A stretch of 64,000 bases of DNA from Typhlomys cinereus (GCA_023101885.1 JALPQD010000138.1:2534542-2598541); one strand, 5' to 3'; positions 25,633-39,413 are shown, numbered from the stretch's first letter. The notes: a model not told the origin generated them from the sequence alone. Made by a program: numbers and translations.

Positions 25633-26070
25633 GGAGCTGGGAAGACAGCTCAGCTGGTAAAAGTGCTCATCTGTGCACGTATGAAAACCTGAGTGTGATC
25701 TCCAGAAATCACATACAACACAAACAAGGACAAACCCGGGAGTGGTGGGAGGCACTGTACTCCACTGCTGGGGAGCTGCAGACCTCGAGCCTTCTGGATC
25801 TCTGGTCAGCCAGCTGGCTGGATTCCTGAGCTCCAGGTTAGTGAGAAATCTTGTCTTAAAAAACAAATGGACAGCTTCTGAGAATAACACCTGAAACTGA
25901 TCTCTGCCACACACACACTGAAATTAACCCCTGACCTCCAGACACACACGTGCAAATGAACATATACACGCACTCACTAAAATTAAACCCCTGGCCTCCA
26001 GACACACGTGTGTATGTGAATACACCCACCCACCCACACCCACACCCACGCACTCGCTAAAATTAAAAAC
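25633..26070 (+). repeat. B4-like SINE with duplicated 3' end
   Basis: The head GAGCTGGGAAGACAGCTCAG is followed by a B1-like middle ending AAATCTTGTCTTAAAAAAC. The 3' block CCCCTGACCTCCAGACACAC then appears twice, each followed by a CA-rich stretch and CACTCACTAAAATTAAA or CACTCGCTAAAATTAAA. The second block starts about 80 bp after the first. Confidence 0.65.
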
Positions 26071-27110
26071 AAGTAAAAACTCAGTAAAGAATATGTAGGT
26101 TGTATCAATTTATAAAAGTAAAACAGAAAGAGCTGTTGAAAGACAAAAGAGGTCTCGTCAAAGCAAGAGTCATTTTATTTTCATGATAGTTGGTTAGGAA
26201 ACACAACATTCCCTCCAGGCTGAAACTCATAATGACACTATTTCTAGAAAACTCATGTGGACAGAAACCAGCCACATTATAGGGCTTGAGATGAAACAAG
26301 TGAAGGTCACTTTGATTTAGCTCTGCTGAATACAACTTTGCTCAAGGCTTTTATTTTCACTGTCATTGACCTTATGTAATTTTATGAAAAGCAGTTTTTG
26401 CATATTCCAGTATAAAGTAACTGGGGGAAAAAAGTAACAGCCATTCAAAGAATGTCTATTCTGCTGTTTGAGTTACAAATAGAAAAAAAATGAAAGAGGC
26501 TGCTTTTTTATGATGATCAAGATGTCCCTGGTATTTTTAGACACAATTCCCAGCCTTTCCCTTCCCAAGCTATACTAATGCAGCCTAAAGTCTTGTCACT
26601 CCTATTTCTGCAATAGACATATGATAAATACTTTAATGATGAAATGCTGTGAAACATTTGTATTTTTCAGCAAAATGCATTTCCAAAAAAAATCTCTTTC
26701 TTACTGACTTTCAATTTCAAGGTTAAACCTCTTTTTTCTAAGTTTTAAACAGCAGCAAATAGGATAGATACACAACATGCAGGTAATTATGGTTTCTGCT
26801 AAAAATCAGAGATTTTCTTGTACTTCTTCAAAAAGTTCATAACAGACTGTTTACCCAAGTCATAAATTGAAAACTAGTCAATTGGAATGGCTAAAGGAAA
26901 AGATAATTGCTAAAGCAAAAATTTTAACTATATCTAAATTAAGGATAGTAAGCTCTGTTTAATTGCTTAGCATATTTACACAAAGAACACAGACATACTA
27001 ATCTAATGCTTTATAGTGGATAATCTATATTCTTAAGATCAAATAACAAAGCTTTCAGAACTGTAGATAATGTTGAGAAGATACATTTGCTGTAACTCTA
27101 ATTTGTATTT

Positions 27111-27382
27111 TTTTTTTTATTTATTCAATTGTGTGTGTGTGCGTATGTAGGTGTGTGCGCGCGCGCGTGTCTGTGTGTGTAGAACCACGGACGAATCGGG
27201 AACCACCATGGCCGCCTCCACCTCCTTCTGCCCCAGGATTCACAGGCTTTGCCCACCAGGACCAGAAGCGCAGGCCGCCCCCACTTCCGCCTGGCGTCTA
27301 TACATGGGATCTGGTATCCGAACTCAGGACCTTCTTCTGCCTGCAAGGCGGAGGCTTAACCCCTGAGCCACCTCTCCAGCCC
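27111..27382 (-). repeat. Younger tRNA-headed SINE, copy 6 (reverse)
   Basis: This is a full-length minus-strand copy with tail, GT/GC stretch, body and head in that order. The target-site duplication CTAATTTGTATTT is at 27098-27110 and 27383-27395. Confidence 0.9.
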
Positions 27383-28684
27383 CTAATTTGTATTTGTTAA
27401 CAAGACACTAAACTGCATTTTTCTGCATAACTTCATCTTCTAAATCAACTCCTACATGTGCAAATACACGTGTAAGTGTTATGAGGATAGTGCTTGAGGC
27501 ACTACGACCAGCCACTCTGTAGAGTAGCTTGCTGGCTATGACAAAGAGGGGTTGAACAAAGCACAGAACATCTCCCTTCTGAGCCACCTGTGAGCAGGGT
27601 ACCCGAAGTGCAGACCTGCAACTGCACACCTGCAGAGGAATGAATCTTCCTTCTTATCATGTAACTTCAGCAAGTAGATAGTATTAGCCATATTCATCAA
27701 ATACATAAAAGAGCCAAAGATAACTAACTACAAGGGTCTTTCGGTATCTCATGGAGTAACCTCGCCATGATAGTAAAATATCACTTAAATCTTTTTTCTT
27801 GTTTTTTTTTTTTTATGTTTTAGTATCTAAGTTAAATTTTTTAAAGTTTATTTCCCACCCCCCCAATCATACAAGCTCAATAGGTACCCTGGTCTTCTCC
27901 CTCCCTCCACCCTTTCTTGGTTATTTTTATTTGTACACAAGATGTAACCTATTCCAGGGAAAATAAATGTATGTGCAATAACAACACGTCATTTTAGAAC
28001 ACAGCGGTCACCAACTATAGTGTCTGATTAGCAGATTCAAAGTCAGAGTATAGACGGATATGTGGAGTATGTGCAAGGATCAACAAAATGCTGTGCTCAC
28101 AGATGGAGAGGCAACTGTGCAGAAAGAAGAATGAAGCTATGTGACACCGCCCTCCACAGCCACGAATGCAGAAGTAGAACAGGCGCAACAGTGGGACTGA
28201 CAAGCTACATAACATATCAATTATAAACTGAGCAAAGCTGACAGAACTCAGGAAAGAGTAGTAAAGTATCCATTTCATCAACAATTCAAAAAGACACTGA
28301 CTGGAAGATCATAATTGGTTAAGAGATATAGCAATAAGGTATTTGCCATGGTCGCTTGTCAATTTGGACCTTCGTTCCCCACCCCCTCAATAAAAAAAAC
28401 CCTTTACTTCAAAATATCTCTAAACTGAACTATAAATTTATCTCATATTTTCTCAAATGACAATATGCACATTTTTTCCAGAAGCAAAAGCCATGCATTC
28501 CTATTGTGAAAATGTTAAATACAGAAACATACAAGAAACATACAAATGAAAGTGCTGTAATTCCACTGCTCAGCATCCAGTGTACACTTGATCCATACTT
28601 CATAAAAGTCTGCCCAGGCTGATGAAAATACATGTATAAAGAATATAGACATTTTCTATATAAATGTATTTATAGTATGAACTA

Positions 28685-28860
28685 TGCCAAAGTCTGAATG
28701 CTGTATGTCTCCTCCCAAAAATCCCTCTGCTGAAACTTGATCCCAATGTGAGGAAGTGGGGACTGTAGGTCATGAAAGAGCTATCTAAGGATCAGAGCTG
28801 GTGCAAAAGACACTCCAGAGAATTGCCCCGGAGGATACAACAAGATGTCCTTACAAGCAC
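28685..28860 (+). repeat. MaLR-type LTR, 5' part
   Basis: GTCTCCTCCCAAAAATCCCT, GAAACTTGATCCCAATGTGA and GGTCATGAAAGAGC follow the 5' part of MLT1/MST-type LTRs. Confidence 0.5.
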
Positions 28861-30439
28861 AGTGGGCTGCTCCTCAATTCCTGTGCCTAATCTAAGGCAT
28901 TCTATCAGAGCAGACCAAAAGAATTCTAAGCTGCCTTAAACAGTAAACACTATTAAACAGTAGCAGTGCATTTTTAAAGCCCCAAATGTATACCATACAT
29001 ATTAGTCTTCAATTTACTATCTTACTCAACAATATAAAAATCTATTTAATCCAGTTCCATTGTTTGGTCAAATCTATTCATTCATTTGCATGTTTCCATT
29101 TTTTTAAAAAAAATAATGGTCTAGAAAGCTTTTAAGTGTGTGTTAGTTAGCAACGTTTGTGTCAGATTTGCAAACCAAATGCTTTATACAATGTGGAAGT
29201 AAATCTAAACCTCATAAGAGTTTGAGTATTTTAGCTTTCCTGTCTTCATATTCTGCAACATAAGACATATGGTACATTTACAATGTATGTTTGGAAATAA
29301 ACCAGCAGGTGAAGGTGTTAGTTTCATTACAAGCAAATCTGAGCTCTGCAGCAGCAATGCTGAAAGCAGTCACAGAACATGAGATACATGCCATGTCACC
29401 AAATGCTAGAAAAAATATGTTCCCTTTTCTGTTAACTTCTTTGGTAAAATAATTTTTTTTGTATCTGTTTGAAACTGTGGCAGACATTAAATATACTATC
29501 TTACTAAACGCTAAAACTTTCCCTTTTCATCAAGACACTGACTACTCTTAAGAATTCACGCCAATATAAAAAAACTACTAGCCATCAAGTAGTTACTAAG
29601 AAACCTTACGCACTTTAAGATTTACGAAGATTGTCTGACTATTCTGTTTTTAAAAATACAATACACTAATAAATCAAAAGAAGTCCTACTCACTCATTCA
29701 ACCACTGAGTGCTTATTATGTGTTGTACACTTCACTGGGTGTCAGGGATACAGAAAGAGAGTATGACAGACCCTGCCTTGAAGAAAATCATTCTGCAGCA
29801 GGAGAAAAGCACAAAAACCAAAAGAAGTACTTTACAAGAGACTAAAGTAGCACAAAAGGAATGAAGAAAGACCTCTTTTAACCAGGGGACAACTGAGGCT
29901 TCATAACTAAAGTAAAATCTGAACTATGGACAATGATGGAGATTTTGCCAGATAAAAATAGAAGTGAGAGAATTCTCTGTAAATGTGATGTAAAAGAATG
30001 TATTCTCTTCATCTTCTCGTTGTCTCTAGTCGCACACAAGGAGTTTCTAAATCCCTGGAATTCCTAGGAGATAGTAGCATCTTCTTTTGACCACATCAGG
30101 CATTATGCTAATGAGGGGAATCTGGTAAGTTCCTAGAAGAGTTGCAAGGGGACTAGGTCCTACAGGAACCAACTCTATTAGGAATAGGAATTTTCACCTT
30201 CATATCTGAGTCTAGAAGAAAGATGAGATGTTGAAAACTGAGTTACTCACCAATGACCACAGATTTAATCTATCATGACTGTGCAACAGAACTTCTGTAG
30301 TACTCGTGTGACTGGGTTTGGAACGTTCCCAGGTTGGTCAACACATACTAGAGGTGGTGTCTAAAGAAGTTCCATGCCACCTCCCCCTACTGACCCTATA
30401 CACTCTTCCATTTGGGTTCATGAGTTATAATTTTTAATG

Positions 30440-30500
30440 CGCATGCACACGCGCACATGCACACACACGCACATGCACACACACACACACACACACACTG
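30440..30500. repeat. Alternating CA/GC tract
   Basis: A purine-pyrimidine alternating stretch (GCGCATGCACACGCGCACAT, then pure CA) is followed by TGAATAAATAAA. It may be the tail of a lost SINE copy and could adopt Z-DNA. Confidence 0.8.
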
Positions 30501-31019
30501 AATAAATAAACTGTCTTCTTATCTTCTAATGAGCTACTCTAGTAAATTACAGACATGGAGGAGATAGGAAGAGTTATAGGAGTCCCTGACTTTGTTGGAC
30601 AGAAATTCAGGTAACCAGAAATCATGAGAGATAAATGAGGACAGTATTGGGGTTAAGCTCTTAATTTGTGAAGTCGGATGCTAACTGGGCAATGTGGGGA
30701 TACCCAGCTAATGCTGGAAAACTGGTTGATGTGGGGAGAAAGCTCCATACATTCAATGTGAGAAGTGCTGGGAGTGAAAACTGGTTCCGAAGGGCAGCAG
30801 CACAGAGAAAAGGACAATGTGGAGAAAGGAAGATCACCTGGAAAGGTTTGAGGAAAGGAAGAGACCACCACCTACTAGGTACCAAGTACTGAGTGCTATT
30901 TATTCATTCTCTACATCAACTATCACACAAGTAAGAGTCTGAGATTCGAGAAAGTTAAGTAAATTCCAAAGTTACTTATTGTTTGGAGACCAAATTAACA
31001 GCAAATCTAGTTTTACAGA

Positions 31020-32620
31020 TCTTAATTGGCTTTATTTGCAATTCTAGAATCGGGAAGCAGTCTGGATCCAAGATGATTCAGAACCCTCCTGCTGTACCAC
31101 ATGGACAGGTTGTATTTATAGACATGAAAAGGACGTGACCTACAGAAAATGGAGGTCAAGTGCAGAGACACCCTGAATGGGTACAGCTTGAGTCAATTTT
31201 TTTAACATGGTAGAACTAAGAGAAAACCTGAACATACTCTTTAACTCACTTGCTTCTGACCACATGCTCTCACCACCAGCTTTACAGGAGACGGAGAGAG
31301 GCAGCAACACTCCATGAGGTGCACTGAGGACGCCTGACAAGTTGCTATGGCAACAGTACCTTGGAACCCGGAGGCTGCTTTTATCTAATTCAAACCAGGT
31401 CCAGCAAACCAACCCTTTTTAGAGCCTATACAACTGTGGGATGCATCATGTTTGACATTGGAGGACTAAAGCCCACCCTTAACTCATGCTAATGATGCCA
31501 TGCAGTTTGATTACACATGTACACATTGATTACTTCATTCTTTCCTCTGCCTCCATGTCAGCTTTCCACATGCCTTCCTTGTCTCATACCTCTCCTAAGT
31601 CTTTATGAGACAGACTTGAGACTTAGTTCTCCTGTATTCTCACATTCGGCTGTCTTGTGAAAAAATCTCTTTCGGCTGCAAGACTGAGAGTTTGAGTGAC
31701 TGGCATTTGTACCACAAGGAACAAAATGGGCCTAATTTGATAAAAATGGGTTCAATAGTTTGCTACTTGATGGCTGACCTCAGCTACTTGTTGTAAGTTA
31801 CAATCGGTTTACAGGCCTAACACAGGTAACAGTTCACCATGAACAGGAAAATCCATTAGGGCAAAATATGTGCCCTACATAACAACATGCTCGCACAGTC
31901 TATCCCTCTATGAGGATAGGAAAACCAAACTGGCTCTCTTTTCTTCTACTCTCCCACCAGAGGACACACCATGACGGCTCTGTCCTCTCCTAGCCGTGTG
32001 CTCACACAGCTGCTTTCCCTGATCTCTCTGACCCAAGCTGTCTTCTGTGCTCCGATGCTTTCCCACTCTAAGGCTATATGGCTTCCTCCTTGCTTCCCTT
32101 AGAGCATCCAAGACTTCTTCCCTTTTCCAAAAGAAACCACCTGTCCTGCCATCTTGGGCTGTCTAGATACTTGGACGAGAATAAATGGCAGCTCCCCTCT
32201 TCTCATCTACCCCACTCATCAGGAAGCAGACAGACAGGTCTCCACCCCTTTTCCCTGGGGCTTCAGATACCCTCTTTACATAGAGTGGGGAAATAATTGA
32301 CAACTAGGAATGCCCTGGTCCCCTAGGAACCACACCCACCACCCCTCCAGTCTTTGCACTTCCGTAACAGCTCGGGGACAGTCAGCACAGGTGGACTATG
32401 AAAGACTGGGGCTCCACCATCACTCTCTCTCTCCTTCTTGCTCCCTAGCCCTGAGGCCACCCCACGACACCTCTGTTCTCTCTGACCTTAAGCATCTCCT
32501 CTGCTCTAAAGCTCTCCCATCTTAGGGGAATGGCTCCCTCCTTATCTCCCTTGGATTGAGAATCCAAGAGTTTCTTCCCTTTTCTCTCATTTCCAATAAA
32601 GTCTCTGCTTTAACCTCTAA
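31020..32620 (+). repeat. Possible LTR-derived region with 452-bp-spaced direct repeat
   Basis: Two similar pyrimidine-rich units (about 31950-32150 and 32400-32615) lie 452 bp apart. Both contain TCTCTGACC, then a CTCCCTCC-like block (GGCTTCCTCCT or GGCTCCCTCCT) and ATCCAAGA...TTCTTCCCTTTTC. The second ends with CAATAAAGTCTCTGCTTT, like a retroviral polyadenylation region. The stretch 31020-31430 may belong to it. There is no open retroviral frame. Confidence 0.35.
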
Positions 32621-34479
32621 AAAAAGAAAGTCTGTGATTCCAAAACCAGTTGTCTTTCATATAGTACACAGATTGAAATATTGTAAAACTGAAAAAAAAA
32701 AAAGAGACTTATTATATACCATCAAGGACCTTAACTGTGAGACAAAGAAATTCATAGACAAAGAAGTTTTGTTTTTTCAAAACAGATATAATGCAAGTGG
32801 TGTTTTAGGCTAAACTGGCAACTGTTCACAAACATTTGGTAAAAGAAAATAATAACAGTAAGAGACCAAGTGCATACTACTAATAAACCGGAAATGAATT
32901 AGTAAGGTACTAAGCTAGGGTTATGGCAATGGAAATATAAAAGCAAAAATGACAAATCTGGCAGAAATATAAAACTAGCGATCACCTAACATAAAATAAA
33001 GATAATTCAGTGGTATCAGAAAAATGATCAAATTGGTAAGAGAACTGTGAACACAAGAAGAGTTTACTTAAAATAGAAGACAGTGACATACTCAGTTTTG
33101 TCATTTGCTTCTATTGCTATGGCAAAGAAGGAGCTGGAGTTTTGGGGAACTTGAAGGTTCTAGTTAAAGACTTGCAGTGTCCAGCTGAAGATGGTGAAGC
33201 CCTAGGAACAGAAGCATTCGGTGCCGGAGCACACAGAGCTGATTGACCCAGCGGGAAGGAACGTGAGGAAGATGCAGTGGAAAGGTGGGTACAAACGGTT
33301 GGCACAGAAGTGAGTTTTCAAGGGGGAAATGAATGCTTGCTGAGTTCAGAGCTGCAGCCATGGAAGAGAGAGAAGGACTAGAAAGGTCTTTTTCTCACTG
33401 GCAGTCTTTACCAGATGCTATATTACCAACAAGCTTGTGACTTCACACCTGGAAAATGTTCTTTTCCTCACTGACTAAAGAACTCACACAGTCTATCACT
33501 TTACACTTGTGCTTTTAGTTCTCATTTAGCCAATTCTCTTCACAAATGCCTAGAAGAACCCTAATCATTACTTCCTAAGTGAAAGCCAAATAAATGGCTT
33601 ACAATGGGATAAAGAAGCAAAGGAAAATGTTTTAGCATTTAATGTTTAGTTTATCAATAGTAAAACTGGATATTTATATCTTAAAAAGTAAATCTACTTA
33701 AAAATAGTTGAATGCATACAGAAACAAAAAATAAGTTTGCTTGCTTTTAGATGGAGTTCAAGACTAAGAACTGACTGGTTTCCTTCTCTTATATTAAACT
33801 CTGGAAATGAGAAAAAATTAAATTACTTACTTAATGCATATAAAAAATGCAATAGAAACTGGAAGTGTTTGTGTTCTACAATAGAACAAGTGAACAAAAG
33901 AAACTTTAAATGGCAATACAGACCTGTGTGCATGTGCACCCACATACTTGAACAGAACAACCAGTGTTCTATGTCCAAATGTATTTAGGAATAGAAAGGA
34001 TCAAAGTACAACCAGTAGCATTATTAATTGGAATACCAAAGGTACCGCCAAGTAAAATCAGTCTTAAATTCACACCCTGTACTATACACACTTAGGCACA
34101 GACAGATGGTATCTAACTCTAGATGGGAGTAACACGTATCAGATCTTAACAGAAAGAAGAGTCCTAGATGGCTAGTGACACTTGAAAGAAAGGGGAGTCA
34201 TCCATTCTCAGTAGAATTTCTATCTTAGAAGTACTTCCACTAGCTCTATTATCCTTGAAAATCATATGCAAATACTCAAAAGCTTTTTCCCCAAAGAGGT
34301 GGTCTAGAAGAGACAGGACATACAACATAGAATTTCAATGACAAAGGTGCAAAGAGGAAATAAACTCTTAATAAATACAAACTCCATTTAAGACAGAAAA
34401 CAAGCTCAATGAGGAAAATCCCTACAGAAACAAAGTTAAAACATAAGTGAATAGAATTTTTAAATAAGGTTATGTGACT

Positions 34480-36165
34480 TACTTCTAGTCATGTAGTAAC
34501 ATGACCTAGATTCACCCTCACAAAAAACAACTAGAAAATTGGCTATATGTATAAAACTACTGTTTTAAGACGCTGGATAATAGGTAGCACTGGACTCTGA
34601 TTCTTGAAAGAAGAGAAACAAATTAGGTGAAGCCTATTATCTCTTGCTTCTACATAGAAGCACACGATGGACTTACCAGGGATGGGGAATGCCAAGCAGA
34701 TTATGGCTGTGTTGTTGAGCAGAAAAGACAGAAATCAGAATTCAAGAATTCTGAGATTTGTAGAAGATGTGGACAAAGTTTTGGAGAAGGTTTATACAGA
34801 AAAATAGCAGGCTCAGAAACCTGCCTGGGGTATCAGTAAGTCTTCGTTGCCTAGAATGAAATTCTGTAAGACTGGCTGAAGAATGACTAATTTGTGAGAC
34901 CAGCAGCTCTCACAGCACATGTACAGAGGATCATTTCAAACTTCCACCTCTTAACGGAGAGCTTTCACTCATCAGCCAATGCACTCTGCAGAGACCTAAG
35001 AGAAAGACCATGTCTCAGCATCTCAACCGTGAGACTAAGCATAAAGTTACTCTATCCTAACAAAGCCTGGAAGGACAATACAAAGTATAAGTAGTCTCTA
35101 ACCCTAACAGCTCTGAGTACTCTTTAATGGTTGAAAACAAAATCGAAAAACACAGATCAAGATTATGATCCACTTAAAAAATATATAAACAAATAGGAAA
35201 ATGTTAGTCATAACCAGGAGAAACCAGATGACAGAAACAGAGCTGAAATGAATGGGGATGGACTGTCAGAAGACATTCAACGGCTATTACAACTACGTCT
35301 AAATATTTAAAGGAAAACACCATGATGAGAAAAAAATCTCTAGAAATAAACATGTTTATTGTTTTCCCAGAGACAAGAGATTGCATCATATTCGCATGAA
35401 AGAAAAGGAAATGGTCAAAATAACAAATTAGAGAACCTAGAAACAACAACAGAAATCTAAATGTCAAAACACTAACTTAATGAACACAAGAAACCTGCCC
35501 CCTCAGCAGGGAAAACATCAGAATGAATAGACTCAAGAGCTCTGACAGCTGGTATACAGTGAAGCCAAAGTATGAAGGATCTATTGAAGGATGTTTTAGG
35601 AAATAACTCCAATCCCCAGATCTCTTCTTTCATTCTATGCAATCAGTTGAGTACACTGACTTCTATCCCTAGCGGCTTACTCTCTTAAGACACTGAAACA
35701 GTCTCCAGGCCTAAAATCCCCAGGCACCAATGGGGAAAGGACTACCACCCTGGAAATACATACGTGCTGTACACTGACATGTCTCAGCCTTCTTCACTCA
35801 TGAAAATCATCAATCAAGCCTTTGACTGCTGAGCAAAAGTCTAGAATAATCTTCTAGAAATCTGTTACCTCAAGTAGAAAGGTAAAAATATGGGAATAAA
35901 AGAACACAGTCAATCACTTAAGAGTATAATTTGCAGGGCTGGAAAGGTGGCTCAAGGGTTAAGCCTCTGCATTGCAGGCGGAAGGTCCTGAGTTCGGTTC
36001 CTAGACCCCACATATAGATGCCAGGCTGAAGCGGGGGGGGGGGGGGGGGGGGGGGCGGCCTGCATTTCTGTCCTGGTAGGGCGGAGCCTGTGAATCCCGG
36101 GCAGGGGCAGAGTAAACAAGGAGGAGGCGGAGGCATCCATGGTGGTTCCCAAATTCGACTGTGGT

Positions 36166-36219
<54 letters not shown>

Positions 36220-37200
36220 ATAAAAAAAAAAAGTACAATTTGCAGTGGGGGAAAAAGATCCACTTGCTGACCACTTTCTGATTAAACTTCTTCACTTTTA
36301 ACTAGGAACTGACAACTAAATGTGTAGTCATTATGATAGAAACTCACAATATAAAATATGAAGACTGAAATAATATTCCAACTGGAAAAAAATAACATGC
36401 AGAAAAAGAGACTTTACAGTGAGAAACAAATTATTACAGCTGCTCTCAGAGAACTGAAAGACAATGATTTACCATCTAAAAAGGAAAAGTGTTGTTTTTT
36501 AAAAAAAGAATAACCAGTGAGCAAATGAATCTCAAAGATATTACCCATGACAGTAACACAAAAGTTACAAGAGAAAGCTTATTATAAATTGCTCCAGAAA
36601 AGCAGTGCAAAAAGACAGTCACGGAAAATAGGTGAGTAAAGAGAAAGAAAATTATAAGACTAGCCAGGAGGACAGCCATCTAAGTAACAGATTTTATCTG
36701 AAATAGAAGACAGAAAATTCAGGAAAGAAACCATCAAATGAAAGATTCAAGACAATCCACCAAAACCAAAGCAGCAGTTCTTGGGTTTAAAAAACAGACT
36801 CACCATCAGCCAGCATCACACCAAACAGCTCACACCAAGGTGCGTCACCGTGCAATCCCATCAGATTGAGATAAAAGATTTTATAAGTTTGCAGACATAA
36901 GCAAGAATTGATAAGAAAGGAGCAGGAACTGGATCACTTTAGGCATTTCAAAAGTTAACTGAGGGGGATGGAGGGAAGCAGGGATTAGTACTCAATATGC
37001 TTGTAAAACTAAAAAAAAAAAGGAATATCACACAAAAAAAGGAAACTGAAAACTATAAGACAATGGAATAATGCTCTCATTATTCTGAAGGGAGATCATT
37101 CTAATTTAAAAATCTTACTCTCAAAATATTAAGTGCTACGGTAGATACACAAGATCAAAAAATTGCCTCAATGCATCTTTTCATCAGTGTTGCTCAAATA
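34480..37200 (+). repeat. Probable old LINE-1 remains
   Basis: A-rich sense-strand sequence near 35100-35500 and 36300-37200 resembles degraded LINE-1 ORF1. The end near 37080-37200 (GAAGGGAGATCATTCT ... CAATGCATCTTTTCATC) resembles the close of old L1M ORF1. It is broken by the younger SINE at 35937. No open frame remains. Confidence 0.4.
35937..36231 (+). repeat. Younger tRNA-headed SINE, copy 7, with G23 run
   Basis: The target-site duplication AGTATAATTTGCAG (one mismatch in the right copy) is at 35923-35936 and 36232-36245. The body contains an uninterrupted run of 23 G (36033-36055), which is either real slippage or a sequencing weak spot. The CA stretch is at about 36170-36213. Confidence 0.88.
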
Positions 37201-38012
37201 AGTATCAAAGAGTCTCTCCCTACACATCACCACAAAAGATTAAACTTCCATTCTCATCATGGACCTGGTCCTCCTCACCTTTTTCCTCCTCTGTCTTTTA
37301 ATGGCAACAGCGCACATGTTCCCTTCATTTCCCCAACTTGAAACACACTCACTGTAACTTTCTATAAGTCAGGAACTTGGGTTGCTGATGCAGCCTCAGG
37401 ACCTCTACTTGACAAATAACATGCCATTGAGAATTGTTTACTTTTAATCAATATAAATTGTAACCAATGTAAAGAGAAGGCTTTTTTTTTTTTGTGGAAC
37501 ACAAGGTCTTCAGAGATCTCAGAAATCTCTTTGTGAAAAGAGGATATTTAAAAAAAAAAAAAAGACAAGAAAAGAAGAGAGGATATTTACTCAAAAAGGA
37601 TACAAAGATCAGATCTTAGGGGAACTATAGTTCTCCAATAGGAGATAATATCTATTTGGTTTACTCCTTTCAGAGTTAGATTTTTGGAATTAATTCAATC
37701 TGATTAAATTTTCTTAATACAATAATTCACTTACTAGAAATTGATCAGAAAAAGTTAGAGAACAAATGAAAACAAGACTGCCCAATGATCACATGACTAG
37801 AACTCCGCATTGCTGCTCTCCACTCTCAGTGACTGAGCTGCAGCTGTCAGCCCCGCCACTGTGGAACTTCCTAACCATAACTACAGGCAGGAGATGGCTA
37901 CGTTAAGAACAGGAGTTAGCAGGAAAATGGATCTACTTTTCAGAAAGCCCATATGTTTAATTAAGACCTGTTATGTTTAGGTTTCCAAACAGTTTAAAAA
38001 TAATTTAATTAC

Positions 38013-38131
38013 CTGATAAATCAAATCTACGATCAAATGTGTGTTCAGAAGCATCAATTTTTTTCAGCTCTAGAAAAGTGGCCAGCAGCTCCTCTGGTGC
38101 AGCGTCCAGCCTCCTCACCTCCGCTTCTTCT
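38013..38131 (-). other. Exon-like segment in SIK2 intron 3 (unproven)
   Basis: On the minus strand a CTGCAG acceptor is followed by 119 bases and a TCAG|GTAATT donor. A frame through it is open for 108 codons (38005-38331) but matches no protein I know. If spliced between SIK2 exons 3 and 4 it would give a TGA stop after five codons. It could be a chance pattern. Confidence 0.15.
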
Positions 38132-39412
38132 CTGCAGATCACCAGCACTGAGCACTCCAGTCTCATGCAACTCAGAGATTTGCTTGTTAATAAAGTAAGG
38201 AAGCCACTGAGATCACAGATGTTTATATAAGAAGCTAAAGGCAGAACTAGATCGGACCTTGCTTTAGATTTTTTTAAAAATGTCTGACCAATTGAAAAAA
38301 AGCAGAAGGGGATCAGTAAAAATGGAATCAAGAATCATGCTGGCTTTTTTGTTGTCACCAGCTTCTCTAATGTTAACTAGATTTACAAGTGACTTAATTA
38401 TTCAATTTACAAATGATTCAATTTAACATTTTCAAATGTAACTTTATCACACATAGGTAATAAAAATTCAAAGGGAACCATCCTAACTTTTATATCTAAT
38501 TTTATCTCAACATTTGCAAACTAATTCAGTGTCTTCCTCACTGACATCTACTATCTTCAAATGCAGGAAGGCGATGTTCGCCCATGTTTTTGCACAGCCA
38601 CTTTTGTTCAGATAGTAAAACCCAAAGGTCACAGTGTCTGGGATGTGACTGGAAAGAAGACAGGGTAGTCACTGAATCAGTTGCATAACAACTACTGAGT
38701 TTGTACCGAAGGTGCTGGCCACCTAGAGAAACTACGGAGAAAACGACAAAGAGGAGACCTGTGTTATTGAGAGACCATTTCGACAGGAACGGGAAAACAG
38801 CTCAGAGAGGGGCTGGGCTGGAGGCAGAGAGACTCCAGGCTGTTGTAATAATTAAAGCCGGAAGTAATAAGGTCTGAACTAAACTAAGGATGGAAAAAAC
38901 TGGAAATGTGAGAACGAATTCAATAACATTGCCTTGGGATCTTGGTTAATAAGTTAAAAAAAATTAAATTAGATCCACAATGGTTACGTAAAGTGCGCAA
39001 AACCTTCAGTTTATTAAACTCAGAAAGCAATGGAACTGCCATCCTAACATTACCTTTTGGCTTTAAGACAGAAACCAACAATCATGAAGACTGTTTCTAG
39101 GATGTGAGTAACCAAGGACCTAAAGGTATTCTGATTAAAACAAAGCCCCTTTTCAGTTATCACAGCTGACACCTTAATATGCTACCTTTAAAAGCGAAAG
39201 ACAGGAAATGAATCAATGAATCTCAGGCACAAGTTAAGCCTGGAAAGACACAGCATATCAAGAAGCAAAATCAGAAAACAAGGCCCTGAGTAATTTAATT
39301 ACCAGGCTGGGAACTACAGACTACCAACTGGACTGTCTCAACAGTGCCGAAGTTGACCACCCTATGGCTTTCACACCTTTCTTCTTCTTTTTTTTTGCAC
39401 ATGTCTAGATGC

Positions 39413-39413
39413 T

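Noticed and set aside
35952..36263. Recurring open frames with Cys-Val runs followed by SINE-body text
   Set aside because: These are the younger SINE read in reverse; the Cys-Val runs are the translated GT tail. They recur at 3653-4027, 9109-9447, 16046-16251, 18177-18429, 22302-22613, 22760-23002, 27131-27400 and 55484-55738.
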